A stretch of DNA of 64,000 nucleotides from the NCBI RefSeq assembly GCF_000717025.1, contig NZ_JNXG01000017.1, positions 186,001-250,000 of the forward strand, given 5' to 3'. Source of the stretch: Streptomyces atroolivaceus (GTDB taxonomy: Bacteria; Actinomycetota; Actinomycetes; Streptomycetales; Streptomycetaceae). The position numbers and the translations under genes were made by a program. Shown in pieces: positions 1 through 10,962 of the stretch; the stretch's first letter is position 1; each line of letters begins with the position of its first letter. The notes under the pieces are model-generated. The model did not search any database. It was given only the letters and a program-made list of their open reading frames with translations, and was not told the DNA's origin.

Positions 1-3210
<3,210 letters not shown>

Positions 3211-3542
3211 GCGTACCCCTCGCCCATCGTCAGTGCTCCTTCGCCCTTCGCCCGGGATGCCCGAACCACGGCACGCCGGTGCTCGTCAACAAGAACGAGC
3301 GGGCTCCCCGCGCGGCACGAAACGCGCGCGCAGGCATACATTCTCGCGGCCGTTCGCCGCCGCGACAGACAGTTCTGCCTCGGCTCGCTGTGGACTGCGC
3401 CACGTTGCGCGTCCCCCGGTTGCGCCGTACCACATCGCGGACCAAAACGGTCCACTTTTCCGGACATTGACGAACGAACCGTCGAACAGCCGGGCGCGGT
3501 ACAACGATCGGTCAGCCTACCTCGCGCTCCCCCGCGAACAGT
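3211..3542. other. 332-bp gap between cobT and cobL; probable cobT promoter region
   Basis: No convincing gene is seen. It holds an inverted repeat GGACC-AAAAC-GGTCC at 3439-3453 that could be an operator for cobT. No B12-riboswitch-like box was recognised. An 86-codon minus-strand frame here has atypical composition and overlaps the cobT start, so it is not called. Confidence 0.5.
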
Positions 3543-4757
3543 TCAGGGGGCGAGAGCGGGGCGCACCGCGGAAAGCAGGAACACGACGGAGCGTTCGCGT
3601 TCCGCCCAGCCTGATGTGTCCATCTCCACGGACTGGAGCAGCGCGCACTCGACCGTGTACCCGTTCTCCGCGAGGGCCGCGCCCAGCGCCTCCGCCTCGT
3701 CCCGGTTCGAGGCATGGGTGACGATGCGTTCCGGCCGCCGGTCGGCCACCGCCGTGACGACGGGGACCCCGCCGCCACCGATCCGTACGACATCGGGTTC
3801 GGGCAGGCGTTCCAGGACGCGCGGGGCCGTGCCCCTGACGACCTGGACGCCCACCCGGAAGGTCCGGGCGGCTGCCGCGGTACGCGCGCAGGCGTCGGGG
3901 TCCTTGTCCACGGCGAGCACCGCGGCGCCGAAGCGGGCCGCCTCCACGGCGAGGGCGCCGCTGCCGGAGCCGATGTCCCAGACGAGATCACCGGTGCGCG
4001 GCCCGAGGCGGGCAAGCTGGGCGGCGCGCAGGCCTGGCGACTCCCCTTCGCCTCCCTCCCCCGTGCCGCCGTACGACGCGGCGGGCAGGGCCCAGCCCCG
4101 GACGCCGTCGGGACTGCGGCCGGCTATCCAGGCCCCGTTGGCCGTGGCCTCGGGGCCGCTCCCGATGACGATGACGACGTTGGGGTCGCGCCAGGTGTGG
4201 TCGGCGGTCCTGTCGGAGGTGAGGACGGTGACCCGCTCGCGCTCGGTGCCGAGCTCCTCGCAGATCACGAAGGTGCGGTGGACGCCTTCCAGCAGCAGGG
4301 CGAGCTCGGCGGGACCCGCTCCGGGCGAGGTGAGCACGGCCACCTTGTGATGGGCACGGATGACGTTGACCGCGCGGCGCAGGGTGCGCGGGTGGGCGAC
4401 GACGGTCTGTGCGTCGTCCCACGGCATGCCGGCGCGGGCGAAGGCGGTGGCGACGGACGAGACGGCGGGGACCACCTCGACCTCGAGACCGTGCTCGGGC
4501 TTGCGCAGGGTGCGTACGACGCCGAAGAATCCGGGGTCGCCGTCGGCGAGGACCACGGCACTTCCGCGGTGGCCGGCGATCCTGCGGGCGGCCAGGTCGA
4601 CACTGCCGAGACGGATGCGCTCCGCACGCTCGGGCACTTCGGGCAGTGCGAGGTGGTGGGCCGCACCGGCGACGAGCGTGGCGGCCGAGAGCGCGGCTGT
4701 GGCCGCTCTGGTCAGTGGCGAGCCGTCCCAGCCGATCACCGTGACCCGGTCGGCCAT
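3543..4757 (-). CDS. cobL: precorrin-6Y C5,15-methyltransferase (decarboxylating), CbiE-CbiT fusion
   Basis: Corrin-ring enzyme that methylates C5 and C15 of precorrin-6B with loss of the acetate carboxyl, using S-adenosylmethionine. It is 404 aa from the ATG at 4757 (MADRVTVIGWDG), which has AGGAGA about 10 nt upstream; a start further up would add 28 unrelated residues. The N-terminal half is the CbiE-type methylase (LADGDPGFFGVVRTL, then VVPAVSSVATAFARAGMPW). The C-terminal half is the CbiT Rossmann methylase with the SAM loop VWDIGSGSGALAVEAARFG near residue 235 and RIGGGG further on. It lies upstream of the BluB-CobT gene on the same strand, separated by 332 bp, so co-transcription is possible but not shown. 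Confidence 0.93.
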   Translation of the reverse strand: MADRVTVIGWDGSPLTRAATAALSAATLVAGAAHHLALPEVPERAERIRLGSVDLAARRIAGHRGSAVVLADGDPGFFGVVRTLRKPEHGLEVEVVPAVSSVATAFARAGMPWDDAQTVVAHPRTLRRAVNVIRAHHKVAVLTSPGAGPAELALLLEGVHRTFVICEELGTERERVTVLTSDRTADHTWRDPNVVIVIGSGPEATANGAWIAGRSPDGVRGWALPAASYGGTGEGGEGESPGLRAAQLARLGPRTGDLVWDIGSGSGALAVEAARFGAAVLAVDKDPDACARTAAAARTFRVGVQVVRGTAPRVLERLPEPDVVRIGGGGVPVVTAVADRRPERIVTHASNRDEAEALGAALAENGYTVECALLQSVEMDTSGWAERERSVVFLLSAVRPALAP

Positions 4758-4877
4758 CGTCGTCAGTCTCCTGGGGTGTGGGCAGGCGGGGCTCCCCTCG
4801 GGATGGGCGGAGCAAGGGTGAGCGTATCCGGTCCGTACCAACGCCCTGCCGGGGGCTCCCGGAGCCCGGGCGTCAGG

Positions 4878-5516
4878 TCACTTCCAGTCGTTGTACGTGC
4901 CGTAGCCGCCCGCGTCGGCCAGCTGCTCCGCGACGCCCTCCAGGTCCTCGGGCAGGAGCCCCCACACGATGAGGTCGGTCCTGATGTCGGCCCAGCCTCC
5001 GTCCTCGGTGGCGGTCCTGGCTATGCGGGCGTTGCGCAGGACCCCCTCGCTGATGCATCCGAGTTTCTGGGCGACCTGCTGGGCGGCGGTGTTCCCTGCG
5101 GGGGTGCGCAGTTCGATCCGCTCGAAGCCCTGGTCGCGGAAGAGCCACTCGGCGAGGGCCAGCACGGACTCGGTGGCGTATCCCTCACCGCGCGCCCAGG
5201 GGGCGGTGATGTAACGGACCTCGGTGGCCAGGGTGCGCCGGTCGGTGTTGAGGAGCCGTACGGAACCGACGAGGCGCTGGGTGAGGAACTCGGTGACGGC
5301 GAAGACCATCCCGTTGCCCTGGGTGCGTTCGGCGGGCGCGATCCTGCGCACCCAGCGTTCGGCGTCGACCTGGGTGTAGGGGTGCGGTGCGTCCGTCCAG
5401 GCGGTGACCAGCTCGTCGTTCATCATCTCGATGTAGGCGGGGACGTCCGCCATGTCGAAGGGGCGCAGCACCAACCTGTCCGTGCTGATGGAGATGGACG
5501 GGAAGGTGGTAGTCAT
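4878..5516 (-). CDS. GNAT acetyltransferase, RimJ/RimL type
   Basis: 212-aa N-acetyltransferase with the RimJ/RimL pattern: N-terminal ISTDRLVLRPFDMADVPAY, then the beta-bulge and acetyl-CoA loop region APWARGEGYATESVLALAEW, then the Asn-containing helix GNTAAQQVAQKLGCISEGVL. In this family the acceptor is often a protein N-terminus or a small amine; the substrate here cannot be told. The start at 5516 is chosen because GGAG sits 6 nt upstream; an in-frame ATG at 5528 and a longer frame also exist. It is downstream of metNIQ, but a strong hairpin at 5601-5633 separates the two. Confidence 0.85.
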   Translation of the reverse strand: MTTTFPSISISTDRLVLRPFDMADVPAYIEMMNDELVTAWTDAPHPYTQVDAERWVRRIAPAERTQGNGMVFAVTEFLTQRLVGSVRLLNTDRRTLATEVRYITAPWARGEGYATESVLALAEWLFRDQGFERIELRTPAGNTAAQQVAQKLGCISEGVLRNARIARTATEDGGWADIRTDLIVWGLLPEDLEGVAEQLADAGGYGTYNDWK

Positions 5517-5600
5517 GCGCAGCTCCATGCAGAAGACCGTGTAAAGGCACCAGCATGCAGCATCGGGCCGTGGATGTGCATGGCCGGGTCCGCACGGCGG

Positions 5601-5633
5601 AGCCCCGCGCACCGTGGCGGGGTGTGCGGGGCT
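5601..5633 (-). terminator. terminator after metQ
   Basis: Stem of 13 bp (AGCCCCGC outer arm at 5601-5608 pairing with 5626-5633, continuing inward through one G-U pair) around a 7-nt loop. It lies directly after the metQ stop on the minus strand and before the GNAT start. No T-run follows, which is usual in Streptomyces. Confidence 0.75.
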
Positions 5634-5657
5634 CGTGGGGCAAGTGGTGCCCGGGCG

Positions 5658-6524
5658 TCAGGACTTGGCGGGCTCACCGAAGGCGGGGGTGATCGAACCC
5701 TTGTAGGTGTCCTCGATGAACTTCTTGACCTCGTCGGAGTTCAGGAGCTTCGCGAGCTTCTGGACACGGGGGTCGTCCTCGTTGCCGTCCCTCACCGCCA
5801 GGAAGTTGGCGTACGGGTTGCCGTCGGCCGCCTCCAGCGCCAGGGAGTCCTGACCCGGCTTCAGGCCGGCCTCGATGGCGTAGTTGCCGTTGATCACGGC
5901 GGCGTCGACGTCGTCCAGGGCACGGGGCACGGTCGCGGCCTCGACCTCCTTGAACTCCAGGCCCTTCTTGTCCGTGATGTCGCTGAGCTTGGCGTTGGTG
6001 CCGACGCCGTCCTTGATGGTGATCAGACCGTTCTCGGCGAGCAGCTGGAGCGCACGGCCCTCGTTGGTGGTGTCGTTCGGGACGGCGATCGTCTGGCCGG
6101 CCTTGATGCCCTTGATGTCCTTGACCTTCTTGGAGTAGAGGCCGAGGGGCTCCAGGTGGACGTTGACGACCGGCACGATGTGGGTCTTGTTCTTCTTGTT
6201 GAAGTCGTCCAGGTAGGGCTTGTGCTGGAAGAAGTTGGCGTCGACCTGACCGCTCTCGGTCGCGGTGTTCGGCAGGACGTAGTCCGTGAACTCCTTGACC
6301 TCCAGCTTGAGGCCGGCCTTGTCCGCCAGGTTCTTCTTGACGTAGTCCAGGATGTCGGCGTGCGGCGTCGGGGACGCGGCGACGACGAGGGCCTTCGAGG
6401 TGTCCGCACCGGCACCGGTCTCGCCCTTGGCGGCCGGATCGGAGTCCGTGCCGCAGGCGCTGAGGCCGAAGGCGAGGGCGGCGGCTGCGGCGGCGGCAGC
6501 GGTGATCTTGATGTTCTTGCGCAC
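5658..6524 (-). CDS. metQ: methionine ABC transporter substrate-binding lipoprotein
   Basis: 288-aa NlpA/MetQ-family lipoprotein that binds methionine (or a related sulphur compound) outside the membrane and delivers it to MetNI. It starts at GTG 6524 with AGAGG 9 nt upstream. The signal peptide is VRKNIKITAAAAAAAALAFG, followed by the lipobox LSAC, so the mature protein starts at that Cys. Typical family stretches are SPTPHADILDYVK, VDANFFQHKPYLDDFN and NDTTNEGRALQLLAENGLI. It is the last gene of metN-metI-metQ, 71 bp after metI, and is followed by a strong hairpin. Confidence 0.94.
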   Translation of the reverse strand: MRKNIKITAAAAAAAALAFGLSACGTDSDPAAKGETGAGADTSKALVVAASPTPHADILDYVKKNLADKAGLKLEVKEFTDYVLPNTATESGQVDANFFQHKPYLDDFNKKNKTHIVPVVNVHLEPLGLYSKKVKDIKGIKAGQTIAVPNDTTNEGRALQLLAENGLITIKDGVGTNAKLSDITDKKGLEFKEVEAATVPRALDDVDAAVINGNYAIEAGLKPGQDSLALEAADGNPYANFLAVRDGNEDDPRVQKLAKLLNSDEVKKFIEDTYKGSITPAFGEPAKS

Positions 6525-6595
6525 GAAGAGTGCCTCTTTCCGGTGGTGGGTGGTGCGCCCGGACAAGGAGTTCGGGCTTCAGGGGGAGATGAGGT

Positions 6596-7267
6596 TCAGG
6601 AAGTGGTGCGCCCTCGGCGCGCCAGCAGGCGTACGGCGCCGTCGCCGATCAGCTGGACCACGGTCACGATGACGATGAGCAGCGCGACGGTGATGAGCAT
6701 GAACTGGTCGTCGAAGCGCTGGAATCCGTAGGTGATGGCCTTGGAGCCGAGTCCTTCGCCGCCGACGGCGCCGGCCATCGCGGAGTAGCCGATGAGCACG
6801 ATGACGGTGGTCGTGACGCCGGATACCAGCGAGGGCAGCGCCTGCCGGAGCAGGACCTTGCGGACGATCGTCGGGATGGATCCGCCCATCGACTGGACCG
6901 CCTCGACGAGCCCGTGGTCGACCTCACGCACCGCCGTCTCGACGAGCCGCGCGAAGAACGGGATGGCGCCGATGGCGAGCGGCACGATCATCGCGGACGG
7001 GCCGATGAAGGTGCCGACGATCCAGGTGGTGAAGGGGATCAGGGCGATCAGCAGGATGATGAACGGCAGGGAGCGGCCGATGTTCACGATCACGCCGATG
7101 ACCTTGTTCACCACGATGTTCTGCAGCAGCCCGCCCTTGTCGGTGAGGACGAGCAGAATGCCGAGCGGCAGCCCGCCGAGGACGGTGACGAGTGTGGACC
7201 AGAGCACCATGTAGAGGGTGTCGATGGTTCCCTGCGTGAGCAGTGGCTGCATTTCGGACCAGGTCAC
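6596..7267 (-). CDS. metI: methionine ABC transporter permease
   Basis: 223-aa permease with about five membrane helices and the cytoplasmic coupling loop of binding-protein-dependent transporters (VEAVQSMGGSIPTIVRKVLL). It forms the channel of the MetNIQ importer. The start is a GTG at 7267 whose GTGA overlaps the metN stop (7264-7267), so translation is probably coupled. The alternative long open frame that runs into metN is only a shadow. Highly hydrophobic from residue 15 onward, with a short basic C-terminus ending RRGRTTS. Confidence 0.93.
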   Translation of the reverse strand: MTWSEMQPLLTQGTIDTLYMVLWSTLVTVLGGLPLGILLVLTDKGGLLQNIVVNKVIGVIVNIGRSLPFIILLIALIPFTTWIVGTFIGPSAMIVPLAIGAIPFFARLVETAVREVDHGLVEAVQSMGGSIPTIVRKVLLRQALPSLVSGVTTTVIVLIGYSAMAGAVGGEGLGSKAITYGFQRFDDQFMLITVALLIVIVTVVQLIGDGAVRLLARRGRTTS

Positions 7268-8325
7268 TTCGCCACCTCCTTGGTGATCGGGGCGGGGGTC
7301 TGGGCGGGGACGCCGACGGAGGCGGCCTCCACGATCTCGGCCTGGAGGCCCTGCTCGCGGAGGAAGCCGATCGGTACGACGTTCTCCTCGAACCGGCCGG
7401 GCAGCTCGATGCGCATACGGCCGATCTGCTTGCCGCCGACGGTGTCCATCGCGGCACCGAGGATCGAGATGTCGATGTTGTACGTGCGGGAGAGCTGTGA
7501 GATCACCGGCTGGGCCGCGGCCTCGCCGTGGAAGGTGACGTCGACGACGGTGGAGCCGGGGCCGGACGCGGTGCCGCCGACGGGGAAAAGCTCGTGGGCC
7601 AGCTCGGAGCCGGGGGTGGCCAGCAGTGCGCCGACGGTGCCCGACTCCACGATGCGGCCCTTCTTCATCAGTGCGGCGGAGTCGCAGACGGTCTTGACGA
7701 CGTCCATCTCGTGCGTGATGAGCAGCACCGTGAGGCCGAGCTCCTGGTTGAGGTCGCGCAGCAGCTGCAGGATGGAGCGCGTGGTCTCGGGGTCCAGAGC
7801 GGAGGTCGCCTCGTCGGAGAGGAGCACCTCCGGGTCGCCGGCCAGGGCGCGGGCGATGCCGACGCGCTGCTTCTGGCCTCCGGACAGCTGGCCTGGGTAG
7901 GCCTTCGCCTTGTCGGCGAGACCGACGAGGTCGAGGAGCTCGAGTGCCTTGCGGGTGCGTGCCTGCCCTGAGAGCCCGAGGATCTCCAGAGGGAGCTCGA
8001 CGTTGTCCCGGACGGTGCGCGAGTCCAGCAGGTTGAAGTGCTGGAAGACCATGCCGATGCGGCTGCGTGCCCGGCGGAGTTCCTTTCCGGCGCGGCGGCC
8101 CCGGCCCGCGAGGGCCGTGAGGTCCTGGCCGGCGACCGTCACGGTGCCCGAGGTGGGCCGCTCGAGGAGGTTGACGCACCGGATGAGGGAGGACTTGCCG
8201 GCACCGCTCTGTCCGATGACGCCGTAGACCTCGCCTTCGCGGACGTGCAGGTCCACGCCGTCCAGGGCGGTGACCTCACGGCCGCGTGACTGGTAGACCT
8301 TCGTGAGGCCCGAAGTGGTGATCAC
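7264..8325 (-). CDS. metN: methionine ABC transporter ATP-binding protein
   Basis: 353-aa ATPase of the MetNIQ importer. Walker A is GQSGAGKSS (near residue 40), the Q-loop is in GMVFQHFNLL, the signature is LSGGQKQR, Walker B is VLLSDEATSALD and the switch His is in LITHEMD. The C-terminal 80 residues (FHGEAAAQPVISQLSRTYNI onward) are the NIL domain that binds intracellular methionine and shuts transport. I take GTG 8325 (VITTSGLTKVY) because it gives the usual family length and has a weak GACGGAAA upstream; an ATG at 8379 adds 18 basic residues and has no ribosome binding site. It is preceded by a Cys-containing leader peptide at 8545-8631. Confidence 0.92.
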   Translation of the reverse strand: MITTSGLTKVYQSRGREVTALDGVDLHVREGEVYGVIGQSGAGKSSLIRCVNLLERPTSGTVTVAGQDLTALAGRGRRAGKELRRARSRIGMVFQHFNLLDSRTVRDNVELPLEILGLSGQARTRKALELLDLVGLADKAKAYPGQLSGGQKQRVGIARALAGDPEVLLSDEATSALDPETTRSILQLLRDLNQELGLTVLLITHEMDVVKTVCDSAALMKKGRIVESGTVGALLATPGSELAHELFPVGGTASGPGSTVVDVTFHGEAAAQPVISQLSRTYNIDISILGAAMDTVGGKQIGRMRIELPGRFEENVVPIGFLREQGLQAEIVEAASVGVPAQTPAPITKEVAK

Positions 8326-8544
8326 AGGGTTTCCGTCACTGTCGAGTGCACGGCGCGGTGTCCGCCGGGCACGGGGCATTCGTCTGATGAGACTGTTCTC
8401 AGTGGTCGACCGGTGGGAGTCTCGGCATGATCCGGCCTCGGCCGAGCCGCCGGGCGCGGGGTATGCCCGGGCCTGCTCGATCCGCTGGGTGCGGACGGCA
8501 CGGGCTCGGTCTCGCTTCGGGGCGCGAGGCTCAGGCGGGGGCCC
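8326..8544 (-). promoter_or_regulatory. metN leader RNA between leader peptide and metN
   Basis: About 220 nt of untranslated leader. It holds a short perfect hairpin (CCGGGC at 8450-8455 with GCCCGG at 8465-8470) and several G+C-rich partial dyads that could form alternative folds. There is no T-run, so any control is more likely through Rho or ribosome access than through an intrinsic terminator. No S-box (SAM riboswitch) core was recognised. Confidence 0.45.
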
Positions 8545-8631
8545 TCAGAAGGCGCGCATTCGACACGTACAACGAGCACCGGGCGTCGGGATCGCCTCGG
8601 TCGCAGGGCTGCGGTAGCTCGTCGTGGTCAT
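8545..8631 (-). CDS. candidate 28-aa leader peptide of metNIQ with a Cys-Thr-Cys motif
   Basis: Small frame ATG 8631 to TGA 8545, starting MTTTSYRSPATEAIPTPGA and ending RCTCRMRAF. Codons 21 and 23 are both TGT, the rare Cys codon in such high-G+C DNA, separated by one Thr. Short upstream frames ending in clustered Cys codons are known before sulphur genes in actinobacteria, where ribosome stalling at low charged tRNA-Cys changes downstream expression. Placement before a methionine importer fits a sulphur-responsive role. There is no clear ribosome binding site; the sequence before the ATG (ttttacttgggcc) may be a promoter for a leaderless start. Translation is unproven. Confidence 0.55.
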   Translation of the reverse strand: MTTTSYRSPATEAIPTPGARCTCRMRAF

Positions 8632-8672
8632 GGCCCAAGTAAAACAGATTCGACGTTCCGGCAGCCCACGGT

Positions 8673-8687
8673 GTCCGCATAGCGGAC
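8673..8687. promoter_or_regulatory. perfect 15-bp palindrome GTCCGC-ATA-GCGGAC, candidate operator
   Basis: Perfect inverted repeat 40-55 bp upstream of the leader peptide start and about 210 bp from the divergent gene at 8899. The TCCGC-N3-GCGGA core is like sites bound by IclR-family proteins; NdgR, an IclR regulator of leucine and methionine genes in Streptomyces, is a possible reader. That link is inference only. Confidence 0.5.
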
Positions 8688-8898
8688 GACGGTGGACGTG
8701 TGTCCCCTATGCCTGGACGGCTGCACGCACCGCTGTGACCTGCGAAAACGCGAGCGCCTCCCCACCGCGGCGCCGACCGCGGTGCGATCACCCTGTGCCC
8801 GCCCTGTGGCCAAGGCCACGATTCCTGGACGCACACGCGGCGGCCCCGCGCCCGGGCCCGCACGCGGCGGCTCCGGCCGCCCGTAATACCCTCACTCC

Positions 8899-9258
8899 AT
8901 GCTTGACGCCCTGACGGTCGCGGTCGCCGTGACCGCGCTCGCCCTCGCCGCCTGGTGCGGATTCGCCGCCTACCGGGACCAGCCCACGAAGGACTGGCAC
9001 TTCATCGGCATGGCGGTCGTCTCCGTGCTGGCGCTGGCGCAGCTGCTCGTGGGAATCGTGCAGCTGGCACGCGGTGAGCGGCCCGACCAGGGCATGACGA
9101 TCTTCATCGCCTATCTGATCGGCGCCTTCACGGCCGTGCCCGCGGCGGGATTCCTGTCGCTGTCGGAGCGGACCCGCTGGGGTTCGGTGACGGTGGCGGC
9201 CGGTGCGGTCGTGCTCGCCGTCCTGGAAGTGCGGCTCTACGACATCTGGGGAAACTGA
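8899..9258 (+). CDS. small membrane protein, four predicted helices, unknown function
   Basis: 119 aa, not recognised as a named family. Helices at about 1-22 (LDALTVAVAVTALALAAWCG), 36-58, 67-88 and 95-115, joined by short loops with charged residues (RDQPTKDW, RGERPDQG, SERTRWG), so both termini probably face the same side. The ATG has no ribosome binding site, but TAATAC/TACCCT lies 7-12 bp before it, which fits a leaderless transcript. The next membrane gene starts 2 bp after its stop, so the two form a pair and may work together. Divergent from the metN leader. Confidence 0.75.
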   Translation: MLDALTVAVAVTALALAAWCGFAAYRDQPTKDWHFIGMAVVSVLALAQLLVGIVQLARGERPDQGMTIFIAYLIGAFTAVPAAGFLSLSERTRWGSVTVAAGAVVLAVLEVRLYDIWGN

Positions 9259-9260
9259 CC

Positions 9261-9722
9261 ATGCGCGACACCGACCGCACGGGGACCCCCGCCTCCCCGG
9301 CCCAGGAGCGGAACACCCCGCGGCAGAAGCAGCAGTTCGAGCTCGGCTCCGGGCCGGGGCGGGTACTGGTCTGGTTCTACGGGGTGTTCACCGTGGCCGC
9401 CGCGTCACGCTCGATCGTCGAGATGGTCCTCGACTTCGGCAAAGCCCCGCTCGCCTACGTCCTTTCGGCCGTCGCCGCCGTCGTGTACGGCTTCATCACG
9501 TACTCGCTGGTCCGGGGCGGGGAGAGGGCGCGCAGGGCGGCGCTGGTGTGCTGCGCCGCCGAGCTCGCGGGGGTGCTGATCGTCGGCACCTGGACGCTGC
9601 TGGAGCCGGCCGCCTTCCCCGACAGCACGGTGTGGTCGGAATTCGGCATGGGCTACCTGTTCATCCCGGTGATCCTGCCGGTCACCGGGATGATCTGGCT
9701 GCGCCGCGCACGAAACGTCTGA
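9261..9722 (+). CDS. small membrane protein, unknown function
   Basis: 153 aa with a 30-residue polar, basic N-terminus (RDTDRTGTPASPAQERNTPR) followed by four hydrophobic segments at about 37-56, 63-85, 93-115 and 128-147 (GYLFIPVILPVTGMIWLRRA). The pattern is that of the small integral membrane proteins common in Streptomyces, and no catalytic motif is visible. It starts 2 bp after the stop of the gene at 8899-9258, so it is almost certainly co-transcribed and translationally coupled with it. It runs convergent with the GNAT gene that ends at 9745. Confidence 0.75.
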   Translation: MRDTDRTGTPASPAQERNTPRQKQQFELGSGPGRVLVWFYGVFTVAAASRSIVEMVLDFGKAPLAYVLSAVAAVVYGFITYSLVRGGERARRAALVCCAAELAGVLIVGTWTLLEPAAFPDSTVWSEFGMGYLFIPVILPVTGMIWLRRARNV

Positions 9723-9744
9723 CTCCGGGCGTCCCGGGAGTCGT

Positions 9745-10248
9745 TCAGGCGCTCGCCACGTAGGCCGGCGCGGTGGCGTCCTTCTCCAGCAGGACCAGCC
9801 GGACCCCGTCACCGCCGGTGGCGTTGCCCACCCGGGCATAGCCCGCCTTGCGGTAGAGCCGCAGATTGCCTTCGCTGCGTTCCCCGGTGTGCAGGCGGAA
9901 GCGGGTGGCCGAGCGACCGTCCGCCAGCCCGGATTCCGCGGCGCGCAGGAGACGGGTGCCGAGACCGTGGTTCCGGAGCCTGGGGTGGACGCAGAGCTTG
10001 CCGATCCGCCCGGTGCCGTCCTCGTCGGCGAAGCCGCGTACCGATCCGACGACTTCGTCGCCGAGCCTGGCCACGAACACCAGATCCGCGGCGACTTCTT
10101 CCCGGACGGAGTCGAGGGTCTGGACGAGCGGGTCGATCCGGTAGTTGCCGTAGAGCTCCGCCTCGCTCTGGAAACAGAGGTACTGGAGTCTGAAGATCTG
10201 CTCGACGTCCTGCGCTGTCGCCGCCGAGATGGTCACACTCATGCCCAT
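9745..10248 (-). CDS. GNAT acetyltransferase
   Basis: 167-aa acetyltransferase. The acetyl-CoA binding motif region is KLCVHPRLRNHGLGTRLLRAAE (basic R/Q-x-x-G-x-G type: RNHGLG), followed by FRLHTGERSEGNLRLYRKAGY, which is the usual C-terminal helix and Tyr. The N-terminus (ISAATAQDVEQIFRLQYLCF) is the acceptor side. The start at 10248 (MGMSV) is chosen for GGGAGG nine bases upstream; an ATG at 10242 is the alternative. It follows the sigma-like gene by 37 bp on the same strand and may be its operon partner. The substrate cannot be told. Confidence 0.85.
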   Translation of the reverse strand: MGMSVTISAATAQDVEQIFRLQYLCFQSEAELYGNYRIDPLVQTLDSVREEVAADLVFVARLGDEVVGSVRGFADEDGTGRIGKLCVHPRLRNHGLGTRLLRAAESGLADGRSATRFRLHTGERSEGNLRLYRKAGYARVGNATGGDGVRLVLLEKDATAPAYVASA

Positions 10249-10285
10249 GTGTGCATGCCTCCCGCTCACCTGATCCACCGGTTGT

Positions 10286-10855
10286 CTACCGCTCCTTTCC
10301 CCGCAGTTCAGGAGCTACAACCTCCGCCGCGAGCATTCTGCGCAGACATCCAAGGCATCGGGAACGCATAGGACCCAAACTGCCTTGTGACATACCCAAC
10401 TCCCCTGCGATTTCCCGGTACGTCGGATCGTGGGGAGCCAGCATCGCCTCGAGTAACTGCGGGCATCTTCCGGGCAGCCGGCCCACCGCGACGCGCAGCG
10501 CTCGGCGTTCGTCGGCTCCCACCGCGATCCGTTCGGGGCAGTGGTCCCAGTCGCCCGGGGATTCGCCGCCCGCGTAAGCGTGTTCACGCCGCTTCCTGCG
10601 GCGGGCGACACGCGCCTCCGCCCGGACTGCGGCTCGGACCCGCCGGACGGGGTCGGCGGGCACCGCCGGGCCGGGGCGGGGCTCGAGCAGCCGTACCCAC
10701 ACCGCCTGTTCCAGGTCCGCGGCGTCGGCCCCTGCGGCCTGGGCCTCGGCCCTCGCCTCCGCGCGGACCAGGGCCTGCAGGGCGTGGACGACCGCTCGCC
10801 CGCGGTCGGCCGCCCCCTCCGCCTGGGCAGAGGGAACATGATCAAGAAGAGTCAT
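10286..10855 (-). CDS. sigma-70 family RNA polymerase sigma factor-like protein
   Basis: 189 aa. Residues 25-75 (VVHALQALVRAEARAEAQAA then ADLEQAVWVRLLEP) look like a short region 2, and residues 118-180 look like region 4: a helical lead VAVGRLPGRCPQLLEAMLA, then a helix-turn-helix YREIAGELGMSQGSLGPMRSR. The shape is that of a small ECF-like factor, though region 2 is weak and very Arg/Ala-rich, so promoter melting ability is uncertain. No anti-sigma gene is adjacent. GAGG is immediately before the ATG at 10855. The GNAT gene lies 37 bp downstream. The hairpin at 10867-10903 isolates it from the GDPD gene. Confidence 0.75.
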   Translation of the reverse strand: MTLLDHVPSAQAEGAADRGRAVVHALQALVRAEARAEAQAAGADAADLEQAVWVRLLEPRPGPAVPADPVRRVRAAVRAEARVARRRKRREHAYAGGESPGDWDHCPERIAVGADERRALRVAVGRLPGRCPQLLEAMLAPHDPTYREIAGELGMSQGSLGPMRSRCLGCLRRMLAAEVVAPELRGKER

Positions 10856-10866
10856 GCCTCGTCAAC

Positions 10867-10903
10867 GCTCCCCGTGCGCGGCGGGTTGCCGCACAGGGGG
10901 AGC
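10867..10903 (-). terminator. hairpin between the GDPD gene and the sigma-like gene
   Basis: GCTCCCC at 10867-10873 pairs with GGGGAGC at 10897-10903, and inner TGCG (10875-10878) pairs with CGCA (10890-10893). It sits after the GDPD stop, just upstream of the sigma-like start on the same strand. Confidence 0.55.
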
Positions 10904-10962
10904 TCCACCCGACCGGGGTACGGGAGCCGTGCGGCTGACGTGCGGGGCACGGCCCCGGGGCA

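Noticed and set aside
3211..3542. Possible cobalamin riboswitch before cobT
   Set aside because: No B12-box-like core and no matching paired arms were found by eye.
8380..8660. Possible SAM (S-box) riboswitch before metN
   Set aside because: The conserved core stretches of SAM-I or SAM-IV were not found; a Cys-containing leader frame explains the region better.
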